DNA from: Aerococcus viridans
Lineage (GTDB): Bacteria; Bacillota; Bacilli; Lactobacillales; Aerococcaceae
Assembly: GCF_001543285.1 (NCBI RefSeq)
Contig: NZ_CP014164.1
Location: forward strand, 744,001 to 808,000
DNA: 64,000 bases
Reading direction: 5' to 3'
This document shows, one piece after another, positions 9,554 through 19,190 of this stretch. The first letter of the stretch is position 1. Every line of letters starts with the position of its first letter. The notes under the pieces are model-generated. The model saw only the letters and a list, made by a program, of their open reading frames with translations. It ran no database searches and had not been told where the DNA came from. A program made the translations under genes and the position numbers.

Positions 9554-9931
9554 ATGAGTTTCCAAGTATATCAAATAGATGGATTTGACGAGCCATGGTG
9601 GTTTGAAGATGACTGGCATGAGCATGTTGTCGCTGTTCAAACGGCTGACAGTTTAGAGGAAGCAGCACGTATTTTTCAAGGTGAATCATTAAAATTGCAG
9701 GGCTTGTTCCCGAAGACGCGTAGTCGAGTAGAAGGTATGCGCGCTTTCTGGCAACCGGGTGAAACGGATTGGTGTGAACCTTGTGCAAATGATGAACAAG
9801 TCTACCATAGTCTAGTCCTTTATGAGAACCAACAAGCTTTAAGTGAAACACGTGTCAATGAATTAACCAGTATTTTAGACAATATCAATCACCGTTCGAG
9901 CGGTAAAAATCATTTAAAAGGGGAGGGTTAG
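9554..9931 (+). CDS. DUF1033 family protein
   Basis: 125 residues from the ATG at 9554, which has GGAGAG eight bases upstream. The N-terminus [21 protein letters not shown], split here only by description (EPWWF is the key motif), and the later CEPC segment are typical of the DUF1033 family of lactic acid bacteria, of unknown function. It is acidic and has no membrane segment, so it is probably cytoplasmic. A TGGTATAAT extended -10 box lies at 9519-9527. The stop codon is one base before the ftsK start, so the two genes form an operon. No role is assigned. Confidence 0.75.
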   Translation: MSFQVYQIDGFDEPWWFEDDWHEHVVAVQTADSLEEAARIFQGESLKLQGLFPKTRSRVEGMRAFWQPGETDWCEPCANDEQVYHSLVLYENQQALSETRVNELTSILDNINHRSSGKNHLKGEG

Positions 9932-9932
9932 C

Positions 9933-12356
9933 GTGGCAAGAAAAAAGAAAAGACGGACTAAAAAACAACAAGAACTATTCCGCATGCAATTATTTTCAGG
10001 GATTTCATTATTTTTTGCCATTATTGGTGTGTTAGAGCTTGGTGCATTGGGTCGATTATTCATGCATCTGATGGAATTTTTTGTTGGGGGACTAGCCATT
10101 CCTGTATTTATTATTGAAATTATCTTCACAGGCTGGATTCTTGTGACGGGGCATGGCCCATTAGTTTTAGCTAGAATCATGAACACGGTGATTTGGGCAG
10201 TACCTATCCTAGCTATATTAATGCATGCTTGGGATTATTTAGCCATTGCCTTATCCAGTGATACATCTGTATTAGAGGTGACATGGCAACGGGCTATCGC
10301 TAATTTTACCGTTGAAGGTGCCGGTCAACCCTTGGGTGGTGGGCTTTTAGGTGGTTTATTATATACCTTTACCTTCTACACAGTAAGTCAATTGGGAACC
10401 TATATTTTCGTGGGTATCGCTTTAATGATCCTATTGTGCTACTTGTTTAGTATTACCTGGTTAGATCTTGTCGAAGGGATTCAGTCCATTACCCATGTGG
10501 TCTTTAATTGGTTAGGTGAATTCTGGGACACAACGAAACAACAATTTTCAAGTTACCGTGAGGACCGGGAAAAATATAAGGCAGACCAATCTAAAAAAAA
10601 AGCTAGCCGAAGTAAAGCTGCTAAAAAAGGCAAGCTGTCTGATGAAGACCAAGAGAGGTCGGAAAAAAACAACCGCATTAAACCAAAACAAGTGGATATA
10701 GAAGACGAAGATTTAGTCATTGTCGGGCCAAGCGCTAGTGCAAGTAATGGCAACCAACCAGCGGAAATCGAACAAACTTCTCTTGAAATTGGCGCGCAAG
10801 CTGATGAATTTCACAAGGCTGAACAAGCAAATGCGCAAGCTAGTCCAGATACTGGCGACCAAGATGTTGATACTGAACCAGATGACGGTAAAGATATTGT
10901 CATGGATATGGCTGCAGAGCCAGATAATCCAGAGTACAAATTACCACCAGCCCACTTGTTGACGCCAATTAAAGCGACAGACCAAAGTGGCGAATACGCT
11001 GTCATTAAAGAAAATGTCCGTAAACTTGAAGCGACTTTCAAGAGCTTTAATGTGGATGCCAAAGTCACTAAGGCTAACTTGGGACCAGCTGTAACAAAAT
11101 ATGAAATTCAGCCAGCGATTGGGGTAAAAGTAAGTAAGATTGTTGGTTTAGCCGACGATATCGCCTTATCACTAGCTGCTAAAGATATCCGGATCGAGGC
11201 GCCAATACCAGGTAAATCCTTTATCGGGATTGAAGTGCCCAATCAAGATGTATCCTTAGTTTCCTTCCGTGATTCTTTCGAGCATCAACTGCAATCGGGT
11301 AAAGTATTGGAAGTCCCATTAGGAAAAGATATTTCTGGCAATATTCGTTCAGCAGACCTGACCAAGATGCCCCATTTACTGGTTGCTGGGTCTACCGGAT
11401 CTGGTAAATCAGTCGCTATCAACGGGATTATCGTATCCATTTTGATGAAGGCCAAGCCTAATGAAGTAAAATTGATGATGATCGACCCTAAAAAAGTGGA
11501 ACTATCGATTTATAACGGTATTCCACACTTGTTAACACCAGTTGTAACTAATCCAAGAAAAGCGGCTCAAGCCTTACAAAAAGTCGTTCAAGAGATGGAA
11601 CGTCGTTATGAATTGTTTGCTGCTTCGGGCCAACGGAATATTGACGGTTACAATGACTTCGTTCATGAAGAAAACCTTAATGAAGGTACTGCGCATCCAA
11701 CTCTACCTTACATCGTTGTGATTGTAGATGAGTTAGCTGACTTGATGATGGTCGCTTCTAAAGAAGTAGAGGCCGCAATTACCCGGCTAGCGCAAATGGC
11801 GCGTGCAGCTGGTATACATATGATTCTGGCGACACAAAGACCATCTGTTGACGTTATTACAGGGATCATCAAGGCCAACGTACCATCAAGAATTGCCTTT
11901 GCGGTATCTTCAGGAACTGACTCAAGAACCATCATCGACCAAAATGGCGCTGAGAAATTATTGGGTCGAGGAGATATGCTCTACCTACCTATGGGTGAGT
12001 CGAAACCAATTCGTGTTCAAGGGGCCTTTATCACAGATGACGAAGTGGAACATGTGGTTTCTTTTGTAAAAGACCAACAAGAACCCAATTATGTTGAATC
12101 TATGATGCCAACTGAGACCAAAGAATCAGCCCCAGGCGAAGATTTAGATGAAATGTGGGATACTGTCCTAGAATTTGTTAAAACTCGTGAAACCGTCTCG
12201 ATTTCTATGTTACAACGTCAATTTAGAGTCGGTTACAACCGGGCCGCCCGTCTGGTAGATGACATGGAACAACGCGGAATTGTCGGGCCACAAGAAGGGT
12301 CTAAACCTCGTACGGTTAACATCTTCCAAGAAAATGACGACGAACCAACCGAATAG
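9933..12356 (+). CDS. ftsK: DNA translocase FtsK/SpoIIIE
   Basis: 807 residues starting at a GTG with GGGGAGGG five bases upstream. About four membrane segments occupy residues 20-185. A charged, low-complexity linker (about 205-330) leads to the RecA-like motor with Walker A GSTGSGKS near residue 487 and Walker [11 protein letters not shown]. The C-terminal gamma winged helix (about 735-800, [19 protein letters not shown]) reads polar DNA sequences. It pumps chromosome DNA through the closing septum and assists dimer resolution, consistent with xerD further along. The linker is rich in Lys, Ser, Asp and Gln, which is usual for this region. Confidence 0.95.
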   Translation: MARKKKRRTKKQQELFRMQLFSGISLFFAIIGVLELGALGRLFMHLMEFFVGGLAIPVFIIEIIFTGWILVTGHGPLVLARIMNTVIWAVPILAILMHAWDYLAIALSSDTSVLEVTWQRAIANFTVEGAGQPLGGGLLGGLLYTFTFYTVSQLGTYIFVGIALMILLCYLFSITWLDLVEGIQSITHVVFNWLGEFWDTTKQQFSSYREDREKYKADQSKKKASRSKAAKKGKLSDEDQERSEKNNRIKPKQVDIEDEDLVIVGPSASASNGNQPAEIEQTSLEIGAQADEFHKAEQANAQASPDTGDQDVDTEPDDGKDIVMDMAAEPDNPEYKLPPAHLLTPIKATDQSGEYAVIKENVRKLEATFKSFNVDAKVTKANLGPAVTKYEIQPAIGVKVSKIVGLADDIALSLAAKDIRIEAPIPGKSFIGIEVPNQDVSLVSFRDSFEHQLQSGKVLEVPLGKDISGNIRSADLTKMPHLLVAGSTGSGKSVAINGIIVSILMKAKPNEVKLMMIDPKKVELSIYNGIPHLLTPVVTNPRKAAQALQKVVQEMERRYELFAASGQRNIDGYNDFVHEENLNEGTAHPTLPYIVVIVDELADLMMVASKEVEAAITRLAQMARAAGIHMILATQRPSVDVITGIIKANVPSRIAFAVSSGTDSRTIIDQNGAEKLLGRGDMLYLPMGESKPIRVQGAFITDDEVEHVVSFVKDQQEPNYVESMMPTETKESAPGEDLDEMWDTVLEFVKTRETVSISMLQRQFRVGYNRAARLVDDMEQRGIVGPQEGSKPRTVNIFQENDDEPTE

Positions 12357-12382
12357 GCTATCTAATAGGCCGATACATACAT

Positions 12383-12412
12383 TTGCCAAGGCAAAAAATG
12401 TTATACTATATT
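12383..12412 (+). promoter_or_regulatory. Probable pgsA promoter
   Basis: TTGCCA (12383-12388), 18 bases, TATATT (12407-12412), about 34 bases before the pgsA start. Confidence 0.45.
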
Positions 12413-12445
12413 TAACGTGGCAGACAGTCAACTAGGAGGGATTAT

Positions 12446-13024
12446 TTGAATTTACCAAATAAATTAACCATCATTCGGATTATCATGATTCCAATCTTCA
12501 TGATTTTCGTATCTATTCCAGCAAGTGGAGATGGTACACAAGTACTTGGCAGTCAGTGGTACTGGCAATACGTGGTGGCAGCTATCATTTTCGCAGTCGC
12601 ATCATTCACCGACTGGCTAGACGGTTACATTGCACGTCGCGACAACCTTGTCACTAATTTCGGTAAATTTGCCGACCCATTAGCCGACAAGATGCTCGTT
12701 GCAACAGCTTTTATCGCCTTAGTTGGTATCGATTTAGCCCCAGCATGGTTAGTCTCAATCATTATCATGCGCGAATTAGCTGTCACCGGACTCCGCCTAT
12801 TACTAGTGGAAAAAGGGACAGTCATGGCGGCTGGGAGTGCTGGGAAATTGAAAACATTCACCCAGATGCTATCCATTATCTTCTTGTTACTCGGGGATTT
12901 CCCCTTAGGATTTTGGCCATTTTCAATCGGGCAAATCCTACTATATCTTGCATTAGTCTTTACCATCTATTCAGGTGTAGACTACTTCGTTAAAAATATT
13001 TCCGTCTTTTCAGACGGACTATAA
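12446..13024 (+). CDS. pgsA: CDP-diacylglycerol-glycerol-3-phosphate 3-phosphatidyltransferase
   Basis: 192 residues from a TTG start with AGGAGGG five bases upstream; no ATG fits better. It is an integral membrane protein with about four or five helices and the CDP-alcohol phosphotransferase signature DG-x2-AR-x8-G-x3-D-x3-D, seen as DGYIARR followed by GKFADPLADK. It makes phosphatidylglycerol phosphate, the first committed step to phosphatidylglycerol and cardiolipin. The ISL3 element begins 13 bases after the stop, and its 8-base target duplication shows that pgsA's own terminator is the hairpin at 14794-14825 on the far side. Confidence 0.95.
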   Translation: MNLPNKLTIIRIIMIPIFMIFVSIPASGDGTQVLGSQWYWQYVVAAIIFAVASFTDWLDGYIARRDNLVTNFGKFADPLADKMLVATAFIALVGIDLAPAWLVSIIIMRELAVTGLRLLLVEKGTVMAAGSAGKLKTFTQMLSIIFLLLGDFPLGFWPFSIGQILLYLALVFTIYSGVDYFVKNISVFSDGL

Positions 13025-13074
13025 ACACAATTTTTAGGCTCTTCGACATTTAATGTGGATAGCTTAATTTAAGC

Positions 13075-13117
13075 AAGAAACTTAAATTCATTTTATATGG
13101 ATTTGAGTTTCTTTTTT
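13075..13117. terminator. Terminator-like hairpin near the ISL3 left end
   Basis: A stem of about 16 pairs with wobbles (13075-13090 with the segment ending at 13113), followed by a T-rich tail. It lies inside the element, where it could stop transcription coming from pgsA. Confidence 0.6.
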
Positions 13118-13170
13118 ATTTTATTTTAAATGAGATTTGATAAAAGAAGAACTATCTTTTTTGTCCTTTG

Positions 13171-13290
13171 AACTGCTGTGTACGTTCCTTAAGAGCCGTG
13201 ACACCGGCGAGAGCCAAGGTCTCTCTGCCTTGATATCGAGCCAAGGTCTCGATATCATGCTTTTTCACGGCTAAGGACGTACACTTGCAG
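13171..13290. repeat. Branched inverted-repeat structure inside the ISL3 element
   Basis: The outer arms at 13171-13201 and 13265-13290 pair imperfectly (shared core GTGTACG, then CCTTAG-type and GCCGTGA). They enclose two perfect hairpins, 13209-13225 (5-base stem) and 13232-13256 (9-base stem), both with the identical loop CCAAGGT. The 13-base sequence GAGCCAAGGTCTC is repeated directly at 13211-13223 and 13238-13250. It could form a three-way junction in RNA or a cruciform in DNA. There is no reading frame in it. Its function is unknown. Confidence 0.7.
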
Positions 13291-13332
13291 TTTTTTTCTT
13301 TGAACATAGCGAGCGGGATGTATCATGTTTAT

Positions 13333-14658
13333 TTAATTAAGGGAAGCGGGCTTGCCCGGTTTTAAAATGAAACTAATCATCACCCTATTTCTGAAATTGA
13401 AAAAATTTCGATATCCATAGGATACACGTTTTATGACTTTGATACGATTATTTTTTCCTTCTAGACTAGCGTTTGATCTAGTCTTGTAATGGAAGGTGTT
13501 TGCGATAAACGCTATATTCTTCAATAATGTGTTCAGTGAGGTTTGCATATATTTACTGATATTTTGGTGACGTTCTGCAGTAATAGTCTCATGAAACATT
13601 TCGATATTATTTTCTTTAGAAGCCTCTAGTAAAGCTTGATATACCCAGTAATTTTCCGTTAAATCCTCATCTAAAGAAAGTAGATGATCAAGAATATCCA
13701 TATCACAAACCATTTTCCCTTTAAATAAACGTTGTTTTCTATAATTTATAAAATCAACTTCGTTGAAATCCTTTAGGATAAGCTTCCAAAAACTTTTCAG
13801 CTTGCGATACTCTTTTTTATCTTCACCATTATTTCTATTTATATTGAAAGTATTCATTACTTGAACTCTCGTTTTGTTTAAAGAACGTGAAATCAATTGA
13901 ATGATATGAAAACGATCAATAATTACTTTGGCGTTTGGAAACATTTCTCTAACCAAAGTCATATAAGGCGCATTCATATCAACAACAATGGTTTCAACAG
14001 CAGAGCGCTCTTTTAAACTAAATTGGCGGAAGTATTCTCTTAATTTGTATAGTTGTCGAGTGGGCAGTATACCAAGAACTTCATGAGTCTCCTCATTACT
14101 AAAAATAAAACTCATTTGATTGTCAGCTTGTTTTGTAGATTTGATCTCATCGAAGCACATGTGTTTCGCTAGTTTTGTGCGATTGCGACGAAAATAGTCA
14201 TCCATAAAGCGATTAATAATTCGTCTACTAGTATTATCTGAGATACAGTGCCTACGAGCGAGATCCTTGTTTGAAATCGTATCTGCAGCCTCAACTAAAA
14301 CAGATTGCTTCACTTGTTTAGCGATATGACAATTACGTGCAACCTCACTGGTATGAGCAATGAAGCGCTCATCGCATTCATGACACCAGAAGCGTTGCTT
14401 CTTAAGCTCTAGATAGGTTGGTGTATTGGATTGGCGTAACCACGTGATCCTGGACGTCATAAACCCATCTTTAACGATAGAATGGTCATTTACACAACCA
14501 CATTTAGGGCAAGCCTTGGGCTTGTAGGTTAACGTGCCAGTAAAAACTTTTACATTTATTCCTTTAATATTACGCTCTTGAATCCAATTTTCTTCGTTAA
14601 ATGTGATGTTAGTATCCTTAATGTTTAGTAAAAGTCTGATATTATCGTTCTGAGACAT
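13333..14658 (-). CDS. ISL3-family transposase
   Basis: 441 residues, full length. An N-terminal zinc-finger region (KACPKCGCVNDH and later WCHECDERF) and an HTH segment (ISNKDLARRHCISDNTSRRI) precede the DDE core, which contains CFDEI, VVDMNAPYM, IDRFHIIQ and, at the end, SNASLEGKNNRIKVIKR with the catalytic Glu. The frame is unbroken, so the element may be mobile. The start ATG and AAAGGAAA lie in one arm (14653-14669) of an inverted repeat whose other arm is 14705-14723, with a minus-strand TGCTAAAAT promoter element between the arms. Confidence 0.95.
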   Translation of the reverse strand: MSQNDNIRLLLNIKDTNITFNEENWIQERNIKGINVKVFTGTLTYKPKACPKCGCVNDHSIVKDGFMTSRITWLRQSNTPTYLELKKQRFWCHECDERFIAHTSEVARNCHIAKQVKQSVLVEAADTISNKDLARRHCISDNTSRRIINRFMDDYFRRNRTKLAKHMCFDEIKSTKQADNQMSFIFSNEETHEVLGILPTRQLYKLREYFRQFSLKERSAVETIVVDMNAPYMTLVREMFPNAKVIIDRFHIIQLISRSLNKTRVQVMNTFNINRNNGEDKKEYRKLKSFWKLILKDFNEVDFINYRKQRLFKGKMVCDMDILDHLLSLDEDLTENYWVYQALLEASKENNIEMFHETITAERHQNISKYMQTSLNTLLKNIAFIANTFHYKTRSNASLEGKNNRIKVIKRVSYGYRNFFNFRNRVMISFILKPGKPASLN

Positions 14659-14793
14659 ATGAATTTCCTTTCTAATTTTGGTTTAGACGCTTAAATTTTA
14701 GCATAGGAAATATTCATATGTCTTTTTGTGTTTTTATACAAAATAGGTTTGAATGATTTCTCATCCACACCAAAAGTCGGAGACCCAATTTTT

Positions 14794-14825
14794 AAGGGCT
14801 TCGGTTTTTACCGGGCTCTTTTTTG
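14794..14825 (+). terminator. Original pgsA terminator, now beyond the ISL3 element
   Basis: A GC-rich hairpin (AAGGGCTTCGGT pairing with ACCGGGCTCTT, one bulge) followed by T6. Removing the ISL3 element and one target copy would place it 12 bases after the pgsA stop. Confidence 0.7.
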
Positions 14826-14896
14826 TTCTATAATATATAAGAATCACTATGCGCAAACGCATAAATAAAACGTATATACTAATAGGTGGGAAAAGA

Positions 14897-16123
14897 ATGA
14901 AAGTAGAAATTATAGCTGTCGGAACAGAATTATTAATGGGACAAATCGCGAATACAAATGCGCAATTTATTGCACGAAAATTGAATGAATTAGGCTTTGA
15001 CCATTACGTACAAACGGTCATTGGAGATAACCCTGAACGGTTAAAGAAGGTGACCGCTCAGGCTGAACAAAGGTCGGATATCATTATTTATACAGGTGGT
15101 TTAGGACCTACTCGAGATGATTTAACCAAACAAACTATTTCAGCTTACTTAAATCAACCACTCATTCACGATGAAGTGGGGATGGAAACCATCAAAGCAA
15201 CTTTTAAAGGCAGAATCATGACTGAAAACAATCTGTCTATGGGACTAACTTTTGAAGCAGGGCATACTTTCCCTAATGATGTAGGGCAAGCGCTTGGTAC
15301 AGCGATTGAACATGATAACCATACCTATATTCTATTGCCAGGACCACCATCTGAAATGAAGCATATGTTCAACCATTATGTAGCTGATTATTTACTAGAC
15401 CAATACCAAAATGACATGGTACTAACATCTAAATACCTGCACTATTTTGGTATCGGTGAATCGCAATTAGCTGACACTATTGATGATTTGATTATGGGTC
15501 AAGAAAATCCAACAGTAGCCATTTACTTTGGAAATTTCATGGTAACAGTTAGACTAACTGCAGCTGGTAGAAATGAAGCAGAAAACAAGCCTTTATTAGA
15601 AGACTTGGCTACAGCTATCAACGCTCGGTTAGCTGACTATTATGTAGGGGAAGGAGAAAACTTAGGCATCAATGAAGTATTGGTAGAGAAATTGACAGAC
15701 CGTGAGCAGACCATTGCTTTCGCTGAAAGTTTCACTGGTGGACTGGCAGCTAAAAAAGTTGTCGATGTCCCAGGATCTTCAAAAGTCTTACACGGATCAG
15801 CCGTCACTTATACAGAAACAGCCAAAGCCAATGTGTTAAATGTCCAACCGCAAACACTGGAAACTTATGGCATGGTGAGTGCTGAAACAGCGACTGAAAT
15901 GGCGGAAAATGTACGAGACCTATATCAATCTGACTTTGGAGTATCCTTCACAGGTGTCGCTGGACCGGATGCCATGGAAGGAAAAGAAGTGGGGACTGTC
16001 TATATTGGTATCGCCCAAGCTGGCCAAGAAACTAAAGTTTTAACACCAACATTAAGAGGCAGTCGTCAAAATATTCAATATCGTTCAGTCTATTCAGCTT
16101 ACTTTGATATCATTAAAAATTAA
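14897..16123 (+). CDS. cinA: CinA family protein (competence/damage-inducible)
   Basis: 408 residues from the ATG at 14897, chosen for AGGTGGG eight bases upstream; an in-frame ATG at 14849 lacks such a site. The N-terminal half is a molybdopterin-binding-like domain (GTELLMGQIANTNAQ, TGGLGPTRDDLTK, LPGPPSEM); the C-terminal half is the CinA domain with AESFTGG, GVAGPD and GTVYIG, seen elsewhere as an NMN amidohydrolase fold. It lies directly upstream of recA, the classical order in Firmicutes, where the two are often co-transcribed in competence or DNA damage. The usual Cys in the AES-x-TGG motif is Phe here. Confidence 0.93.
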   Translation: MKVEIIAVGTELLMGQIANTNAQFIARKLNELGFDHYVQTVIGDNPERLKKVTAQAEQRSDIIIYTGGLGPTRDDLTKQTISAYLNQPLIHDEVGMETIKATFKGRIMTENNLSMGLTFEAGHTFPNDVGQALGTAIEHDNHTYILLPGPPSEMKHMFNHYVADYLLDQYQNDMVLTSKYLHYFGIGESQLADTIDDLIMGQENPTVAIYFGNFMVTVRLTAAGRNEAENKPLLEDLATAINARLADYYVGEGENLGINEVLVEKLTDREQTIAFAESFTGGLAAKKVVDVPGSSKVLHGSAVTYTETAKANVLNVQPQTLETYGMVSAETATEMAENVRDLYQSDFGVSFTGVAGPDAMEGKEVGTVYIGIAQAGQETKVLTPTLRGSRQNIQYRSVYSAYFDIIKN

Positions 16124-16124
16124 C

Positions 16125-16138
16125 AGAACATTCGTTCG
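16125..16138 (+). promoter_or_regulatory. LexA (SOS) box upstream of recA
   Basis: AGAACATTCGTTCG has the GAAC-N4-GTTC core of the Gram-positive SOS box and lies one base after the cinA stop, 74 bases before recA. It should bind LexA and make recA damage-inducible independently of cinA. Confidence 0.75.
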
Positions 16139-16211
16139 CTTTTCTCTTGCTTATTCAGCAAAAAAATTATAAAATAAAAGAAACGCAGGAGAACATTAGG
16201 AGGATTTACGC

Positions 16212-17303
16212 ATGACTATGGATAAAAACGATAGCAACCGTCAAAAAGCATTAGACGATGCAATGAAAAAAATTGAGCGTAACTTTGGTAAAGGCTCAAT
16301 CATGAAAATGGGTGAACGCGGTGATACTAGAATTTCTACTGTTCCAACAGGTTCATTAACATTGGATATTTCTTTAGGAGTTGGTGGCTACCCACGCGGT
16401 CGTATTATTGAAGTCTACGGACCAGAATCATCTGGTAAAACGACTGTTTCATTACATGCAATTGCGGAAGTACAAAAACGCGGTGGTATTGCAGCCTTTA
16501 TCGATGCTGAGAATGCGCTAGATCCTGAATATGCAGCTAAACTAGGTGTAAACGTTGATGAGTTACTACTTTCTCAACCAGACACTGGTGAACAGGGTTT
16601 GGAGATTGCTGACGCTTTAGTATCTTCAGGTGCCATTGATATCATCGTTGTCGATTCAGTTGCAGCCTTAGTACCACGTGCCGAAATTGAAGGTGAAATG
16701 GGTGACTCTCATATCGGTCTTCAAGCCCGGTTAATGTCTCAAGCATTACGTAAATTATCAGGTACCATCAACAAAACGAAAACAATCGCCATCTTTATCA
16801 ACCAAATTCGTGAAAAAGTTGGGGTAATGTTTGGTAGTCCTGAAACAACACCAGGTGGTAGAGCCTTGAAATTCTACTCTACTGTACGTTTAGAAGTACG
16901 TCGTGGTGAACAAATTAAAGAGAGCGGTAGCGCAATCGGTAACCGTACTAAAATTAAGATTGTTAAAAACAAGGTAGCACCACCATTCAAAGTGGCAGAA
17001 GTTGACATCATGTATGGGGAAGGGATTTCTCAAGAGGGTGAACTAGTTGACTTGGCAGCTGAATTAGACATCATTAACAAGTCCGGTTCTTGGTATTCAT
17101 ATGGTGAAGACCGTATCGGTCAAGGCCGTGAGAATGCAAAACAATTTTTACGAGAAAACCCAGAAATTCGTGAAACCATTGATGGACAAGTTCGACAACA
17201 CTTCGGTTTTGGCCAAAATGGTAAATTAAGCGAAGAAGAACTAGATGCTTTAGAAGCAAATGATCAAGCACAAGTGGAATTATTGGAAGAAGAAACAGAA
17301 TAA
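16212..17303 (+). CDS. recA: Recombinase RecA
   Basis: 363 residues. The N-terminal polymerisation segment is followed by Walker [10 protein letters not shown], Walker [13 protein letters not shown], loop L1 [12 protein letters not shown], loop L2 [20 protein letters not shown] and KNKVAPPFK near the C-terminal domain, ending in an acidic tail. RecA pairs homologous DNA, promotes strand exchange and stimulates LexA self-cleavage. AGGAGG lies seven bases before the ATG. A LexA-type box sits upstream and a hairpin terminator follows. Confidence 0.98.
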   Translation: MTMDKNDSNRQKALDDAMKKIERNFGKGSIMKMGERGDTRISTVPTGSLTLDISLGVGGYPRGRIIEVYGPESSGKTTVSLHAIAEVQKRGGIAAFIDAENALDPEYAAKLGVNVDELLLSQPDTGEQGLEIADALVSSGAIDIIVVDSVAALVPRAEIEGEMGDSHIGLQARLMSQALRKLSGTINKTKTIAIFINQIREKVGVMFGSPETTPGGRALKFYSTVRLEVRRGEQIKESGSAIGNRTKIKIVKNKVAPPFKVAEVDIMYGEGISQEGELVDLAAELDIINKSGSWYSYGEDRIGQGRENAKQFLRENPEIRETIDGQVRQHFGFGQNGKLSEEELDALEANDQAQVELLEEETE

Positions 17304-17331
17304 AATTTATTTTTAAATAGATAACCACCGT

Positions 17332-17369
17332 GTCTTTCCCATTGAATCACTATGGGAAAGGCTTTTTTT
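17332..17369 (+). terminator. Terminator of recA
   Basis: GTCTTTCCCAT at 17332-17342 pairs with ATGGGAAAGGC at 17352-17362 and is followed by T7. Confidence 0.85.
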
Positions 17370-17532
17370 GCCATCTTTTTTGAAAAGGCTATCATGCTTT
17401 TGATTGCCGACTTGATTGACATTCATTCCACTTAAATATAAAATGAACTTATGTGCATGTAATGCATGTTTTATAGTATTTTAATATTTATGTAAAATAA
17501 GAACACAATTAAATAGATACGGAGGTGAAACT

Positions 17533-19104
17533 ATGGGATTTACTGAAATTGCCTTCGCTATCATTGCTTTAATTGTTGGTGTATTGGGTGGCGTTTATGT
17601 AGGAAAAAGATCTTTATTACAAGAACAAGAACGTGAAAAAGATGAAGCCCACATAACCGCACAAGGAATCATTGAAAATGCTAAACGTAGCGCAGAATCT
17701 GAGCGGAAAGAAATTATCTTAAACGCAAAAGAAGAATTGCAACGGTATAGAAATGAAGTAGATAGTGAAGTTAGAGATCGCCGTAGTGAAGTTAAGAAAC
17801 AAGAAGACCGTTTAAACCAAAAAGAAGAAAAATTGGATAGGCGGGAAGCATCCATTTCTGACAAAGAAAATAAATTAAGTAATGAAGAACAATCTTTACG
17901 TGACCGTAAGAAAAAGGTTGCTGAGACTGAAAAAGCAGCAGACGCATTAATTGAAAAACGAAATGAAATTTTAGTTAATGTAGCAGCTATGTCTCGTGAA
18001 GATGCCAAAAACTTATTACTAAAAGAGATGGAAGAGACATTAGCCCATGAGAAAGCCTTATTAATTAAGAAGGCAGAGCAAGAAGCTAATGACACGGCAG
18101 ATCGAGTTGCAAAACAAATTGTACTTCAAGCTATTGAACGCTCTGGAGCGGATACAGTTACAGAATCTACAGTTACAGTTGTTCACTTACCAAACGATGA
18201 TATGAAAGGTCGCATCATCGGTAAAGAAGGACGAAACATCAAGACATTAGAATCCTTAACCGGAATTGACTTGATTGTTGATGATACACCTGAAGCTGTC
18301 GTATTAAGTGGATTTGATCCAATTCGTCGTGAAATTGCAAAAATCGCTTTAGATAAATTGATTGGAGATGGACGAATCCATCCAGCCAAAATTGAAGAGG
18401 CAGTTGAAAAAGCTCGTAAACAAATGGATAGTAAAATAAGAGAAATCGGTGAAGAAACTATTTTTGATTTAGGTATTCATTCTCTTCATCCTGACTTAGT
18501 GAAAACATTAGGTCGCTTATACTACCGAACAAGTTACGGCCAAAATGTTTTGAATCACAGTATTGAAGTTGCAAAATTAGCTGGCGTGATGGCAGCAGAA
18601 CTTGGTGAAGACGTACAGTTAGCTAAACGCGCTGGTCTAATGCATGATATCGGTAAAGCCGTTGATCATGAAATAGAAGGGTCTCACGTACAAATTGGTA
18701 CGGAGTTTGCTATCAAATACCAAGAACCAGAAACTGTTGTTAATGCCATTGCTAGCCATCATGGTGACGTTGAAGCAACAAGTGTTATCGCTAGCTTAGT
18801 TGCCATTGCTGATGCACTCTCGTCAGCACGACCAGGTGCCCGCAGTGAATCATTAGAAAACTACATCCAACGTTTACGTAGCCTTGAAGCTATTGCCAAA
18901 GATTATGACGGCGTTCATAATGCATACGCAATTCAAGCCGGACGAGAGATCCGCGTAATGGTTAAACCAGATGAAGTAGATGATTTAAAAGCAATTGAAT
19001 TAGCACATGACATTTCAAAACGCATTGAAAATGAACTGGATTACCCAGGACAAATTAAAGTAATCGTGATACGCGAAAAAAGAGCGGTTGATTACGCAAA
19101 ATAG
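17533..19104 (+). CDS. rny: Ribonuclease Y
   Basis: 523 residues, the usual length. One N-terminal membrane anchor (about 3-25) is followed by a long charged coiled coil (about 28-200, rich in E, K and R), a KH domain ([17 protein letters not shown]) and an HD domain with the catalytic HDIGKA near residue 370 and HHGD. It is the membrane-bound endonuclease that starts decay of many mRNAs in Firmicutes. GGAGGTG lies seven bases before the start. The IS1182 element begins six bases after its stop, so the element's left hairpin probably now terminates rny. Confidence 0.97.
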   Translation: MGFTEIAFAIIALIVGVLGGVYVGKRSLLQEQEREKDEAHITAQGIIENAKRSAESERKEIILNAKEELQRYRNEVDSEVRDRRSEVKKQEDRLNQKEEKLDRREASISDKENKLSNEEQSLRDRKKKVAETEKAADALIEKRNEILVNVAAMSREDAKNLLLKEMEETLAHEKALLIKKAEQEANDTADRVAKQIVLQAIERSGADTVTESTVTVVHLPNDDMKGRIIGKEGRNIKTLESLTGIDLIVDDTPEAVVLSGFDPIRREIAKIALDKLIGDGRIHPAKIEEAVEKARKQMDSKIREIGEETIFDLGIHSLHPDLVKTLGRLYYRTSYGQNVLNHSIEVAKLAGVMAAELGEDVQLAKRAGLMHDIGKAVDHEIEGSHVQIGTEFAIKYQEPETVVNAIASHHGDVEATSVIASLVAIADALSSARPGARSESLENYIQRLRSLEAIAKDYDGVHNAYAIQAGREIRVMVKPDEVDDLKAIELAHDISKRIENELDYPGQIKVIVIREKRAVDYAK

Positions 19105-19148
19105 TTTATCAAGAGGCTGGGACAAAAAAGGCTTAGTTAACTAAATAA

Positions 19149-19189
19149 AGAGAGGAAAAAGATTTCACTTCGAAATCTTTTTCCTCTCT
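19149..19189. terminator. Left terminator hairpin of the IS1182 element
   Basis: An 18-base perfect stem (19149-19166 with 19172-19189) with a 5-base loop, T-rich on both outgoing strands. It should end both rny and the transposase transcript. Confidence 0.8.
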
Positions 19190-19190
19190 T

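Larger units (their letters stand above)
13037..14786 (-). mobile_element. ISL3-family insertion sequence with intact 8-base target duplication
   Basis: The terminal inverted repeats start GGCTCTTCGAC at 13037 and, read inward from the other end at 14786, GGGTCTCCGAC; both continue to TGTGGAT about 20 bases in. They are flanked by the same 8 bases, AATTTTTA, at 13029-13036 and 14787-14794. An 8-base duplication and these ends are typical of ISL3. The element is 1,750 bases long with one transposase gene. The roughly 300 bases between the left end and the transposase stop carry a terminator-like hairpin at 13075-13117 and a large branched inverted repeat at 13171-13290. Confidence 0.95.

Noticed and set aside
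13025..13332. Gene in the space between pgsA and the ISL3 transposase
   Set aside because: The space is non-coding IS sequence containing inverted repeats; no frame of useful length.
17595..18095. Minus-strand open frame of 166 codons
   Set aside because: It lies opposite the coiled-coil part of rny, whose A-rich codons leave the other strand open; no start signals.
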